From an uncultured Kiritimatiellota bacterium (GTDB taxonomy: Bacteria; Verrucomicrobiota; Kiritimatiellia; RFP12; UBA1067): a stretch of 32,394 nucleotides of DNA. A model generated the notes under the pieces. The model did not search any database, was not told where the DNA came from, and worked only from the letters and a program-made list of their open reading frames with translations. Shown in pieces: positions 14,764 through 23,100 of the stretch. The DNA lies in the NCBI GenBank assembly GCA_934635045.1, contig CAKTZA010000044.1, positions 1-32,394 on the forward strand. The letters run 5' to 3'. Every line of letters starts with the position of its first letter. Position 1 is the first letter of the stretch. The position numbers and the translations under genes are program-made.

Positions 14764-17700
14764 TCAGCGAAGGATGAGCATCACCCCTTCGGAACCAACC
14801 CGCAGATTGCCCGAACCCGTGACGTGCCCGACAAGCTGCTCGCGTGTCACCGGCCGATAGGATTCCGTCGTCTCGTCCCACAGGTAGGCCGCCGCAAACT
14901 TCTGCCGCGTCCCCGCCGGAATCTCGACCTGTCCCGCGTCACGGATGTAGAGCGCGGCCCGCTTCGATCCGAGCGCCTGGCTCTTGCCCAGTTTCAGGAC
15001 ACCCGTGCCCGACACGGACACGCGCGTCGCATTCGGCCACGTGGCATCCGTGAACGTGAGCGAGCCGCTCGAAACGGACACCTCGCCGACGGACGTCACC
15101 GTGGTGTTGGAAATGCAGAGTTCACCGCCTGAGCCGCCCGCATAATCAAGCGAGACGCTGCCGCCGAAGTCGCCGACATAGACCGTCCGCCGCGAACTGC
15201 CCTGCACCGTCAGCTTCGCGCCGGCCTCGCCGACGACGGAGCCCGCCACAAACGCGCCGCCCGAATTGACGGCGGACGACAGCTCCCGGACAGACTGAAC
15301 CGTGCCGTTCAGCGCCAGCGTGCCGAGGCCGATCTCCACCGTGGCGTTCGCAATCGCGTTGTCGGCCTTCAGCTCGACCATGCCGCCCTGCGTCATCGAA
15401 AGGGTCGCGCTGTAGCCTTTGTCGCCGAGCGTGCTGTCGCCCACCTCGAACGTGTAGCGCGCCGACGGCCCCTGCGCATACAGGCCGCCCCACAGCAGAT
15501 AGACCGGGTTCGTGCGGAAGACGACTTCGCCCGAATTCAGCATGGCCTTGTTCTGGAACTCGGCGCCACCGGTGAGGATTGTCGTACCCATGCCGGAGAA
15601 GAGGAACGACGTCTTGACCGTCAACTTCCCGCCCAGCACGTTCGTCGTCCCCGTCTCGGACTGAATCGTGGCCGGATTGACGACCGACGTCGTGCCGAGC
15701 TTGCTGACCGGGATGTTGACGACGGCCTTGTCAAGCACGAGCGTCGCGCCCTTCTCCGAATCGACGGCGAGCGCGCCCGTGCCGTCCACCGTGCCCGCCA
15801 CGCGCAGGGCGCCGCCCGAAACGGTGAGCGTCCCGTTCACTTGGCTCTGTCCGCCCAAGCGAGCCGAGCCGACGCCCGTCTTCGTGACGGCACCCGCCGT
15901 TTCGATGCCTTCGGCAAAATCAAGAAGCGCCCCTTCGCCGACGGCAACCGACGGATCGGCGGCGAAAGCCAACGGCTTTTCAAAGGCGTACGTCCGCGCG
16001 ATGTCAGCGGCCGCGACCGTCACGCCACCCAAGACGAGGAAGCGCGTGTCCGCTGCGCCGCCGACCGTGAAGTCAGTCGGCGCACTGAAGTCCACGGCGG
16101 CGAAGCGGACGGCGCCAGACGGGAAGACCGCCGACGCCCCGGCCGTCGCGAACGTCGGATGATACGTGTACGTTCCGAAACTCAACGTGTCCGCAAGCCC
16201 CCAGTTCGCGCCCTTGGTTGCGTCCGTGCCCACGCTGCCGTTCCACGTAATGGGCGTGACGACGGTCGTCGCGCCGGAAATAGACTCCACGGAACCGCCG
16301 GAAATCTGGGTGAGGTCGGCGGACGAATAGGTTCCCGCCGACAGCAGTTCGCCATTGACCGTCAACGTCTTGAACTTCAGCGTCACACCCGCCGGAACGA
16401 TGAGGCGCGCATCCTTGCCCAGCGTCAGGTCGACCGCGTTCGCGACAAATGGTGATGCACCCGCGCCAATCTCCAAGGCGCCAGTTCCCGTGACGGCGAT
16501 CTGCGTCACGTTTGCGAACGTGGCCGTGCCGTTCAGGGCCAGCGTGCCGCCCTTCACGGAAATCGAACCGCTCATCGTGTTCGCGCGCGTCTGGAATTCC
16601 TGACGGAACGTGTCCGGCGCCTCGGAGTCAATCACAAGGTTGATCGCGCCGTCCAGCGCAACGGACGCCGTCGCCGTCTTGTCCGCTTCGCCGGCAATCA
16701 CCAGCGTGGCGAAAGCGGAAGACTTGTTGACGACCCGATAGCCGACCGCCGTCTCGCGCGGCCGCGTATCGGACTCAATCCACCGAAGCGTCTGCGTCCA
16801 CGCGCCGGAGCCGCTGTTGTTCAGCTGCAGATACCCGGTCTCGTTCGCCGCGTAGGCATCCGGCCCACAACAGGCGTGCTGGCCCTCGAAGCGAAGCGAC
16901 GGCCCGTTCAGCGCACCGTTCGCGCCGCACTTCAGGTACTGGCTGTCAAGGATGATCGCATCGATCGTGTTCGCGGCAGACGACAGGAGGAAACCGCCCA
17001 ACAGCCCGTTCTGCGCGCTGGCGACGGAACCGACCTTGAACAGCCCTTTCAGCGTCGCGCAGGTCAAGGGGCCCGAAATCTCGACTTGGGCGTGACAGGC
17101 GGCGGCGACCGTCTTCCCCTCCGCCGAAAGCCCCGCCGGGAACTTGTAGGTCGAGATGTCCATCCAGTTGTTCTTCCCGGAGGCGGCAAAACTGCTGGAA
17201 ATGAACACGTCACCCGACGCCTGCACACGGGAACTGAAAACCGACGGTCCATATTCGCTCTGGTCAAACGCGGGACAGTCCGCCGTCGAATCGCCGACAA
17301 TCTCCACGGCATTTGCGACGGTCAGGGCACCCGTGTCAATTCGGCACGCGGAATCGCCCGTGCCAGTGAGCTGAATGCGGCCCGTGCCAAACGGCGTGCC
17401 ACCGACGCCATTCGCGGCCTTGAGGATGCCGCTGTCCACGACGATGCCGCCTGAAAACGTGTTCGCGAACGTACCGCCCTTGAATTGAAGCTGCGCCCCA
17501 TTCGTGACGCGAAACGAGCCTGTCCCCGAAAAGACGGTCTCAGGCGCGTAGGTCGCACCGCTTGCTATCTTCGTTTCCCCCTCCAGGACGACATCCGCCG
17601 CTCCTGCCGTCACGGCCAGGCAGGGAAGAAGCGCGAACACGCGGAGCCACCCCCCCCCGAAATTTGCACGATTCAAAGCGTTTTTAACAATTTTCATCAT
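14764..17700 (-). CDS. Secreted PATR-type (autotransporter-associated beta-strand repeat) protein, first gene of operon A
   Basis: 978 residues. It has a signal peptide (ALLPCLAVTAGAA, about residues 22-34) and then continuous short beta-strand repeats of the PATR kind, for example NTFSGGIVVDSGILKAANG, LTVSGGALRVAGTVDGTG and VSVSGTGVLKLGKSQALG, rich in Gly, Thr, Val and Asn. These fold as extended beta-helices on cell surfaces. There is no C-terminal translocator barrel. The protein ends LRVGSEGVMLILR, resembling the end of the second beta-repeat protein at 23101. The start at 17700 has GGAG 5 nt upstream; a longer extension to 18063 would read through the promoter and is rejected. Its place as promoter-proximal gene of a depolymerase operon suggests a scaffold or glycan-contact role, which is inference. 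Confidence 0.82.
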   Translation of the reverse strand: MMKIVKNALNRANFGGGWLRVFALLPCLAVTAGAADVVLEGETKIASGATYAPETVFSGTGSFRVTNGAQLQFKGGTFANTFSGGIVVDSGILKAANGVGGTPFGTGRIQLTGTGDSACRIDTGALTVANAVEIVGDSTADCPAFDQSEYGPSVFSSRVQASGDVFISSSFAASGKNNWMDISTYKFPAGLSAEGKTVAAACHAQVEISGPLTCATLKGLFKVGSVASAQNGLLGGFLLSSAANTIDAIILDSQYLKCGANGALNGPSLRFEGQHACCGPDAYAANETGYLQLNNSGSGAWTQTLRWIESDTRPRETAVGYRVVNKSSAFATLVIAGEADKTATASVALDGAINLVIDSEAPDTFRQEFQTRANTMSGSISVKGGTLALNGTATFANVTQIAVTGTGALEIGAGASPFVANAVDLTLGKDARLIVPAGVTLKFKTLTVNGELLSAGTYSSADLTQISGGSVESISGATTVVTPITWNGSVGTDATKGANWGLADTLSFGTYTYHPTFATAGASAVFPSGAVRFAAVDFSAPTDFTVGGAADTRFLVLGGVTVAAADIARTYAFEKPLAFAADPSVAVGEGALLDFAEGIETAGAVTKTGVGSARLGGQSQVNGTLTVSGGALRVAGTVDGTGALAVDSEKGATLVLDKAVVNIPVSKLGTTSVVNPATIQSETGTTNVLGGKLTVKTSFLFSGMGTTILTGGAEFQNKAMLNSGEVVFRTNPVYLLWGGLYAQGPSARYTFEVGDSTLGDKGYSATLSMTQGGMVELKADNAIANATVEIGLGTLALNGTVQSVRELSSAVNSGGAFVAGSVVGEAGAKLTVQGSSRRTVYVGDFGGSVSLDYAGGSGGELCISNTTVTSVGEVSVSSGSLTFTDATWPNATRVSVSGTGVLKLGKSQALGSKRAALYIRDAGQVEIPAGTRQKFAAAYLWDETTESYRPVTREQLVGHVTGSGNLRVGSEGVMLILR

Positions 17701-17776
17701 CTTATCTCCGTTGTGCGAATGGCTGAACTCCGCGCCGCGCGGACCGTCCGCGCCCTCCGCCAAGTTTGCAGGGCAT
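17701..17776 (-). other. structured 5' leader of operon A
   Basis: Between the -10 box and the ATG at 17700 lie about 75 nt, unlike the other promoters here, which leave almost no leader. The leader contains a near-perfect GC palindrome around 17740-17756 (GCGCGGACGGTCCGCGC) and then a GGAG ribosome-binding site. The hairpin could affect stability or initiation; no known riboswitch is recognised. Confidence 0.4.
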
Positions 17777-17843
17777 AGTATACACCAGCGGCGGATGAAA
17801 GTAAATTGCGTTTCCTGAAAAAGCGATTGCTGTTTTTGAAAAA
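17777..17843 (-). promoter_or_regulatory. operon A promoter with tandem 21-bp-spaced activator-type direct repeats
   Basis: On the minus strand the -10 is TATACT (17777-17782) and, 17 bp upstream, the -35 is TTTACT (17800-17805). Two direct copies of the same word lie above it: TTTTTCAGGAAACGCAAT (17805-17822) and TTTTTCAAAAACAGCAAT (17826-17843), spaced exactly 21 bp. The proximal copy touches the -35. There is no extended -10. The same layout recurs at 24926 and 30681. Confidence 0.75.
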
Positions 17844-17844
17844 C

Positions 17845-17885
17845 TTCGGGGACGGCCCCCAGGCCTCTGCGGGGACTGGCGCCGT
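17845..17885 (-). terminator. possible terminator of operon B
   Basis: Directly after the stop at 17886 the minus strand has a GC-rich region with self-complementary blocks (ACGGC paired with GCCGT, and GGCCT/AGGCC), followed by GTTTTTC. The T-run belongs to the distal activator repeat of the operon A promoter, so the terminator and upstream regulatory site would abut. Stem quality is modest. Confidence 0.3.
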
Positions 17886-20144
17886 TCACGGAAATGCGCC
17901 CTCGCGCGCGCGTGGACGCCGTTCTGCAAACGGCACGCGAAGCCCTGCGGACAGCGGCTCGACAACGCCTGTCAAATCCCCCGACAATAGGTCTCCCAGC
18001 GACGCCCCGTCCACCCACGGCAACGCCAATCTTCCGTCGACCGGCTTGCGGCCCGACGGCCACAAGACGGCCGCCGCACCGGAAGACGGGTTTTCATCCG
18101 CCAGAAACGCGATCTTGTCCGGCACGAAGCCCTTCAGCACCGCCTTGAACGCCCCGTTCGTGACAGGAACGAACTGCACTTTCGGGCGCACGGTGCCAAA
18201 GCGATCCGTCGCCACGACGACCAGGCCGGGGACATCCTTCACGGTGCCCCGGACGACACAATCGCCATTCCTCTCCTGCGCACGCCACACGATATTGCTG
18301 CCGGCAGCCTCCTCGCCGTAACGCGCCGCCGCAATCGACACCGGGAGCGCAGGCCGCAGGCCCATTTCCGCATCCAGCCGCGCGATGCGCGCGCGGAGCT
18401 TCTCCGGAGAAAACAGCCGCTCGCCCGCTTCCGGATGCCAGCCCAGCCGCTCGTCCTCCTCTGTCAGCGCAAGCATTTCGCGTGACAGCTCGATCGCCCG
18501 GGCGGCGATCCGGTCCATTTCGTCAGCCTTGCCGTCACGGCGCGCGCGGTAAAAGGCGAATACATCCGCCGCAGAGACGATCAGGTTCCGGAATGCGCGC
18601 ATCACGCCGACGTCGAGGCGCCGTTCGCCGCCGCCCGCGGCCGCACGGCCGAGAGCTTCGAGATCGGAGTCGGCGGAACGCACGAGATCAGACATCTCGG
18701 ACGTCAGGCGGCAGACCTCGTCAAGCGAGAACTTGCCCAGGCATTCACCGATGAAATCGCCGCTGGGCGCCTCTCCGCCAATCCACGTGCGCGCCAACGG
18801 CGCGAGCTTCACCTCGCGTTCAAGCGGCCATGCGATGCCGGCCGCAAAGGGCCCGTAATACTGCATGGCGTTGTCGAGCGGATACCTGGCGTATGCCTCG
18901 GCATAGGCGTTCCAGATTCGCACGACGCGTCCTGCTTCCGCCGTTCCCCAGACATCAGCCGCCAGCTCGCAAAGGAAGGCCGATTCGCCGACAGACTCGA
19001 AGTCAAGCGACGCCAGGCGTCCGGCGGCCTTGTTCATCACGCCGGGGGCGTTTCCGAAGAACCAGCCCTGCACGACGTCCCTGACGCCACACGCGCGAAG
19101 CCCGCGGAACTTCCGGTAGAGGAGCCCCGGCACCGGCACATAGGGCAAGGACGCCATCTCGTGACTGCAGCCGACCTGGATCTTCGCGGCCAGGGACCCT
19201 CCGGCGGCGCGCATGGTCGCGGCCAGGTCCGAAAACGGCTTCGCCGGACCGGGAACGGACAGCCAGTAATCGCCGCCGACGTGCGGTCGGCCGAGCTGCT
19301 CCTTGACCGAACCCGACTCGAAGTTATACAGAAGCGTCACCCCGTCCGGCAGGTTGCGCGCACAGTCCCCGACCCATTCGCGGCGGCAGACAGACGCCTC
19401 CGGATGGTAAAGCCAGCTCAGCAGCCTGGCCGACGGATTGCCGTCGCGCATCCCCTGCACAATGGCCCGCGCCACGTCCGCGTGCAACTGCCACGGCGGA
19501 CGGGTCGCGCACTGCGGGCACCGGATTCCGTCAGGATAAGGGACGTCGCAAGGAGCCAGGAGCGAGAGGCACGTCGTAAGGCCCTCTCCGTGCGAAATGT
19601 TGATGACGCCGGCAAGTCCCGGAATGGCCTTGAAAACCCTCGACACCGATTCGCGGACGTGTGACAAGGCCGCCTCCGAGCTCGGACACCACAGCCGGCG
19701 ATCCCACCAGACGGGGCCCGGGCCAAACCAATCCGGATGTTCCTTCACAAGCCCGCAATCTGGCGCAACACATGCCGGATCGTTCGCCATCAGCCAGATT
19801 CCGATGCCATGCCGCGCCGCGCGTCGGACAATGGAAGCCAACTTGGACATCCTTGTCCGCGACTCGGCCAATTCGTCGAAGCGGACGGGAATCCAGAGAC
19901 CGTTCACGCGATCCGCCGCCATCTCCGACAGATAGCCCTCGTCATAATAGTCCGCGTCGTCCGCAAGTTCGTCACGATTGAGCGGAGGCCTGTTGATGGG
20001 GGCCCGCCAATTGCGGGAAATCCGACTGTCCAGCCAGAATCCCGCACGGCGGCCGTCCGCAAGCCCGTCCGCCTTTCCGCTTCCCTGGGCGGACGCGCAA
20101 CACGAAACGGCGCAGAGCGCAAGCGAAATCCTCAACGCCTTCAA
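17886..20144 (-). CDS. Putative secreted TIM-barrel glycoside hydrolase-like protein, family not identified
   Basis: 752 residues. The start is TTG at 20144 with AAGGGGG upstream, giving a clean signal peptide MKALRISLALCAVSCCASA; no ATG lies in a suitable place. After it comes FWLDSRISRNWRAP and a barrel-like series: GYLSEMAADRVNGLWIPVRFDEL, HGIGIWLMANDPA, GVINISHGEGLTTC, a CPQCA pair, ARLLSWLYHPEA and VTLLYNFESG. This layout resembles the GH20/GH67-like and DUF4838-like proteins seen in PVC genomes, and HGEG could hold a catalytic Glu, but I cannot name the family. The C-terminal half is helical (KLRARIARLDAEMGLRPAL) and ends with a beta-sandwich-like part. It lies 25 nt after the SGNH hydrolase gene and is the last gene of operon B. 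Confidence 0.65.
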   Translation of the reverse strand: MKALRISLALCAVSCCASAQGSGKADGLADGRRAGFWLDSRISRNWRAPINRPPLNRDELADDADYYDEGYLSEMAADRVNGLWIPVRFDELAESRTRMSKLASIVRRAARHGIGIWLMANDPACVAPDCGLVKEHPDWFGPGPVWWDRRLWCPSSEAALSHVRESVSRVFKAIPGLAGVINISHGEGLTTCLSLLAPCDVPYPDGIRCPQCATRPPWQLHADVARAIVQGMRDGNPSARLLSWLYHPEASVCRREWVGDCARNLPDGVTLLYNFESGSVKEQLGRPHVGGDYWLSVPGPAKPFSDLAATMRAAGGSLAAKIQVGCSHEMASLPYVPVPGLLYRKFRGLRACGVRDVVQGWFFGNAPGVMNKAAGRLASLDFESVGESAFLCELAADVWGTAEAGRVVRIWNAYAEAYARYPLDNAMQYYGPFAAGIAWPLEREVKLAPLARTWIGGEAPSGDFIGECLGKFSLDEVCRLTSEMSDLVRSADSDLEALGRAAAGGGERRLDVGVMRAFRNLIVSAADVFAFYRARRDGKADEMDRIAARAIELSREMLALTEEDERLGWHPEAGERLFSPEKLRARIARLDAEMGLRPALPVSIAAARYGEEAAGSNIVWRAQERNGDCVVRGTVKDVPGLVVVATDRFGTVRPKVQFVPVTNGAFKAVLKGFVPDKIAFLADENPSSGAAAVLWPSGRKPVDGRLALPWVDGASLGDLLSGDLTGVVEPLSAGLRVPFAERRPRAREGAFP

Positions 20145-20169
20145 TTCGGCCCCCTTCGCCAAAGCTGCT

Positions 20170-21522
20170 TCACCTGTCTCGCCAATACTGGACGAACGCC
20201 GCCAACGGAATGCCCATCGTGCGGTAACTGTTGTAGGGATGGGGGTTTCCGTACTGGAGGTCGATCCGCTCCTTGCCCGGATAGCCGACGAACGGCACGG
20301 CCTTGTCACGGTCCCGCCCGGAATAGTAACCATACCGGGAATCGACCGCAAGCGCCGTGTCGACCAGATAGTAGCCGTCCTTCTCGCGGCCATCGTAGGT
20401 CTTGATGAGCCATTCGCGGAAGCGCCACATCGCCGCGTTGCACTTCGGCGTGAACAGTCCGCTGAAGTTGTCGATGGATCCGAGCGTCGTGCAGGGCGTG
20501 CAGATGACGAACCTGCCGCCCGGGACAGCCTTCAGGTACGACTCCTTGAACGTCGCGAGCCGCCGCCCCCATTCCGTGTAGTCCGCGTCCAGTCCGCCGC
20601 CGCTGAAGTCGTTGACGCCCAGCATCTCAAAGAGGATCTGCGGCTTCGGGAGATTCCACATCGCGAGGTACTTGCCGTAATCGAACGCCCAGGAGATCCC
20701 CGTTTCAGCCACTGTCCGCCAGGCCTCGCCGTCGAACCGCACGAACGTCTTCCTCTCGCCGTCGAACTGGTAGTCCCCGGCCTTCGGCGCGAGGAGCGCG
20801 CCCGTCCCCTCGTCGAACCGTTTCGCGGCGTCTCCGAAATACTCGCAGGAGTAAAGCGGCTCGAAGCCCTTTGGCTGCGTCTTGCGGACACACCGCCAGG
20901 CCATCTGCCAGAATGTCGTGTCCCCCCAGTAACAGCCGTCCTTCGGATGCATGAAGCCATGGTAGCTCGACAGGCCCTTCGGCGCCTTGAAGTACGAGGC
21001 GAGAGTCCAGCCTCCGCGTCCCTCATGGCACTGCTCCGCCTCGGAATAGCGGCGAAGCCCGACCATGTGGACCTTTGGCACGTACCCGGACGACACAAGC
21101 GCGTGCGCGAAGAAACTGCCGTGCGTGTAGCTGTCGCCGACCACCTGCACGTAGACGTCCCGGTCGCCGACGCCCGTCTTGCCGACGCAGACCCTCGCCT
21201 CCAGTTTCTTGATCGTCTTGAACTCGTCCCCGTTGACCAGCTCGGCCGTCAGCGTCGAGCCGTCGGAAGGCCTGTCGATCGAGACGACGGCGCCGAGCTG
21301 ACGCTTGAACGGCAGGTTGCGCGGCGTCAGCGAGAAGCGGACGAAGTCGTCATACGGACGCCACCGCTTCAGGAAAGGCTGCACGTAGATCTCGTTCTGC
21401 ACGTCCGACAGCATCCAGAGCTTCGACGGCAGGCAGATGTCGTTGACGAACGCCTCGGCCGTCAGCCCCGCGCCCAGCGTCGCCGCCAGGGCGCCCATCG
21501 CCAGCATGTTTTTCCTTGTCAT
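20170..21522 (-). CDS. Secreted SGNH/GDSL-type esterase
   Basis: 450 residues with a signal peptide (MTRKNMLAMGALAATLGAGL, then TAEA). SGNH blocks are visible: nucleophile Ser131 in VVGDSYTHG (block I), Gly in GRGGWTLASYF (block II), Asn in MLGVNDFSGGG (block III), and catalytic His about 428 in NPHPYNSYRTMG (block V). Such enzymes remove acetyl or other acyl groups from glycans, which fits a polysaccharide operon. An N-terminal module of about 100 residues precedes the hydrolase. The ATG at 21522 comes two bases after the stop of the beta-helix gene, so they are coupled; GGA lies 9 nt upstream. The ester substrate is unknown. Confidence 0.82.
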   Translation of the reverse strand: MTRKNMLAMGALAATLGAGLTAEAFVNDICLPSKLWMLSDVQNEIYVQPFLKRWRPYDDFVRFSLTPRNLPFKRQLGAVVSIDRPSDGSTLTAELVNGDEFKTIKKLEARVCVGKTGVGDRDVYVQVVGDSYTHGSFFAHALVSSGYVPKVHMVGLRRYSEAEQCHEGRGGWTLASYFKAPKGLSSYHGFMHPKDGCYWGDTTFWQMAWRCVRKTQPKGFEPLYSCEYFGDAAKRFDEGTGALLAPKAGDYQFDGERKTFVRFDGEAWRTVAETGISWAFDYGKYLAMWNLPKPQILFEMLGVNDFSGGGLDADYTEWGRRLATFKESYLKAVPGGRFVICTPCTTLGSIDNFSGLFTPKCNAAMWRFREWLIKTYDGREKDGYYLVDTALAVDSRYGYYSGRDRDKAVPFVGYPGKERIDLQYGNPHPYNSYRTMGIPLAAFVQYWRDR

Positions 21523-21524
21523 TT

Positions 21525-23078
21525 TCACTTTCCGACCTTGAAGTCTTTCCCGTCCCAGGTGATTTTCGTGTCCCTGAAGAACCAGTCGCTGTCCGTTCCG
21601 GCGAACGGGCGCGTGAACGCCGGCCTGACGCCGCTCGTCGTGACCAGGTTCCGGATGACGATCTCGTCTGGCGCCCGATAGGGGAACGGCGCCTTCGCGG
21701 ACGTCTCCTCCTTCGTCTCGCCCTGGTCGTAGTAGAGGGTGAACTTCCGGCGGTCTCCCGGATTGCCGTCCACGACCGTCAGGCCGTCGATGAGGATCTT
21801 GCGTCCGAAGCGGCACGGATAGCCGTAGTCATGCGAACCCGAATTGCCGGCCGTGAAGAGATAAGACCCGCGCTTCGGATCGAGGAGACAGGTGTTGTTC
21901 CGGAAGATCATGTCGCCGTCCCAGTTCGCCCCGAAGTCGCCCCGAAGCCAGATCGGCATCGCGTCTCCGTCAAGAATCGTGTTTTCGACAAGCAGTGTCC
22001 CCGTCCCGATGACGTACAAGTGGAAAAGCCGTGAATTGCGGATGGTCACGTTGTGGCAGCCGCAATGGGCGTCGAAGCGGTTGAAGACGCAGCCGTCGAA
22101 GAGAAGGTCCCGGCAGTAGTTCGAGCCGAAGACGCCCCAGTTCTCAGTGTCCCTTATGTCGGTCGTCTCGCGGCAGTTGCGGAAGCTGACGCCCACCGAA
22201 AGAGCCACGTTGATCTCATATGTGCCGTGACCGCACTTGCGATGCGCCTGGAAAAGGCAGTCGCGCACGGTCACGTCCGTCACGTTGAAGATGCCGAGAA
22301 AGCCCGAATACGGGAAGCGGTGCGGACGCTGGTCGCACATCTCGTGGCGAAGGCCGACGATGCGCACGTTCGAGCGCGTCACCGAGATGCCGCGCTGATA
22401 ATAGGCAAGCGGCGGCGGCGGCTCTCCCGGACGGAAGCCAGGCTCACGGTTGCAACGCGTGATGAAGACGCCGCCCGTCAGCGTCAGCGGCCTCTCCTCG
22501 GACGGATAGGCCGTCGCCTCGGTCACGGACTCGAAGTCCTGCCGGACGAAGGTCGCCGGATCGATCGTCCCGTCGGCGTCGACGCGCAGGAACTCCATCT
22601 GGTCCTGGCCGGAATTGGCCATGCCATGCCCCGTGCGCCGGAACTGCCTGCGGTATTTGTTCTTCAGGATGACATAGGACCGGCTCGGCAACCTGACGCC
22701 CAGGTTGTCCTGGTTCTTCCGAACGGGCGCAATCCCCTTCAAGGGAAACGACGGCCTGGACGGCGTGACCTTGAAGACCTGCGCATTGCGGTTCGAGACG
22801 GACGTGTCGTCGATGAAGAAGACGGCCGAACCGAAATCGACGTCCGTCTTGATCTCGGCCGTCAGGTCCTGCCCGCCGATGTAGTAGGTCGCGCCATCCC
22901 GCGCCTTGACCGGAAGCCCCCTTTCGTTCGCCTCCCGGTGCGCGGCGACAATCGACGGTAAATCGTCCGTCATCCCGTCGCCTTTCGCCCCGAACCGCTC
23001 GTACGTGACGACCTCCGCGCCCGCAAGGGAAGCGAACGCCAACAGGCAAGAAGCCAATCCAAAAGACCTTGTTTTCAT
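21525..23078 (-). CDS. Secreted pectate-lyase-superfamily right-handed beta-helix protein
   Basis: 517 residues. A signal peptide (MKTRSFGLASCLLAFASLAG) is followed by the N-terminal signature of pectate-lyase-superfamily and GH28-like beta-helices, YERFGAKGDGMTDDLPSIVAAH. Later rungs are clear: VRIVGLRHEMCDQRPH, VTDVTVRDCLFQAHRKCGHG, LLFDGCVFNRFDAHCGCHNV and TIRNSRLFHLYVIGTGTLLV. It is a likely depolymerase for the operon's glycan, but fold alone does not separate lyase from hydrolase, and I see no unmistakable catalytic motif. GAGGAG 6 nt before the ATG supports the start. It lies 22 nt after the beta-repeat gene in operon B. Confidence 0.82.
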   Translation of the reverse strand: MKTRSFGLASCLLAFASLAGAEVVTYERFGAKGDGMTDDLPSIVAAHREANERGLPVKARDGATYYIGGQDLTAEIKTDVDFGSAVFFIDDTSVSNRNAQVFKVTPSRPSFPLKGIAPVRKNQDNLGVRLPSRSYVILKNKYRRQFRRTGHGMANSGQDQMEFLRVDADGTIDPATFVRQDFESVTEATAYPSEERPLTLTGGVFITRCNREPGFRPGEPPPPLAYYQRGISVTRSNVRIVGLRHEMCDQRPHRFPYSGFLGIFNVTDVTVRDCLFQAHRKCGHGTYEINVALSVGVSFRNCRETTDIRDTENWGVFGSNYCRDLLFDGCVFNRFDAHCGCHNVTIRNSRLFHLYVIGTGTLLVENTILDGDAMPIWLRGDFGANWDGDMIFRNNTCLLDPKRGSYLFTAGNSGSHDYGYPCRFGRKILIDGLTVVDGNPGDRRKFTLYYDQGETKEETSAKAPFPYRAPDEIVIRNLVTTSGVRPAFTRPFAGTDSDWFFRDTKITWDGKDFKVGK

Positions 23079-23100
23079 CAGAATCTCCTCTTTGACGTTC

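Noticed and set aside
17701..18063. N-terminal extension of the operon A beta-repeat protein up to 18063
   Set aside because: It would translate through the promoter, tandem boxes and the end of the neighbouring gene. A signal peptide and ribosome-binding site mark the start at 17700.
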